Below are positions 6,117 through 6,188 of a DNA stretch of 6,188 bases, piece after piece; position 1 is the first letter of the stretch, and every line of letters starts with the position of its first letter. Position numbers and translations under genes: made by a program. The DNA comes from Spirochaetota bacterium (GTDB lineage: Bacteria > Spirochaetota > UBA4802 > UB4802). The notes under the pieces were generated by a model that saw only the letters and a program-made list of their open reading frames with translations, ran no database searches and was not told where the DNA came from. The stretch covers positions 1 to 6,188 of the forward strand of contig JAGYNX010000122.1 in assembly GCA_018399855.1 (NCBI GenBank), read 5' to 3'.

Positions 6117-6188
6117 ATGAATGAAGAAACGAGGAAAACACTGGTTAAAGCTACCGTTGCCTGTTTCGCGGCTGCGCTGGTATTTGCC
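6117..6188 (+). CDS. Start of a probable exported or membrane protein, 3' end outside the window
   Basis: Twenty-four codons are visible, open to the right edge. The product begins M-N-E-E-T-R-K-T-L-V-K-A and continues with a hydrophobic A-T-V-A-C-F-A-A-A-L-V-F-A, which resembles a signal peptide or the first membrane segment. The start is supported by GAGGAGG 9 nt upstream. Only 4 bp separate it from the acylase stop, so the two genes are likely an operon and may both act at the cell envelope. The cysteine at residue 16 is not in a clear lipobox. Function cannot be assigned from so short a stretch. Confidence 0.7.
   Translation, partial: MNEETRKTLVKATVACFAAALVFA

Noticed and set aside
5423..6118. 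231-residue open frame on the minus strand opposite the acylase 3' half
   Set aside because: It lies wholly antisense to a well-recognised conserved protein, has no ribosome binding site that I can see and no recognisable domain; long antisense frames are common in GC-rich genes.
1..6188. CRISPR array, tRNA/rRNA, insertion sequence or attachment site
   Set aside because: No regularly spaced repeats, no cloverleaf-like sequence, no transposase or integrase frame and no flanking direct repeats were seen.

Overview
This 6.2 kb window looks like an ordinary chromosomal stretch of a Gram-negative-type bacterium. Three or four of its products are predicted to be exported or membrane-bound: a Tat-targeted flavodoxin/ferredoxin, an MscS-type channel, a penicillin-acylase-family hydrolase, and the start of another signal-peptide protein. 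The two 4Fe-4S clusters fused to a flavodoxin suggest anaerobic or microaerobic metabolism. Taxonomy cannot be fixed from the sequence; a deltaproteobacterial or spirochaete-like lineage is only a guess.

Left part (1-1936). The window opens inside a plus-strand gene whose product ends like the C-terminal domain of bacterial eRF1-like (baeRF) proteins. It converges, with 4 bp between stop codons, on a minus-strand cluster. Read in transcription order, that cluster is a RelB/RHH-type antitoxin (1936-1724), a RelE/ParE-type toxin (1717-1457, 6 bp later) and a Tat-exported EFR1-like flavodoxin-ferredoxin (1440-499, 16 bp later). The antitoxin-toxin pair is AT-rich. The redox gene and everything to the right are clearly GC-richer, so the pair looks like an acquired module sitting in front of the redox gene.

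Middle (1937-2080). A 144 bp AT-rich divergent intergenic region separates the toxin-antitoxin promoter side from the channel gene. It holds a run of small A/T palindromes that could be the antitoxin operator, a candidate minus-strand promoter, and short ATCGAAAA-type repeats.

Right part (2081-6188). An MscS-family channel of 390 aa is followed, after 162 bp containing a bipartite inverted repeat, by an 898 aa penicillin acylase family Ntn-hydrolase with a recognisable GSNSW autoprocessing site. A further reading frame with a strong ribosome binding site and a signal-peptide-like N-terminus starts 4 bp after the acylase stop and runs off the window, suggesting a two-gene envelope operon.

I do not see a clearly new biological system. 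The most unusual items are the Tat signal on an EFR1-type flavodoxin/ferredoxin and its tight placement behind a toxin-antitoxin pair.
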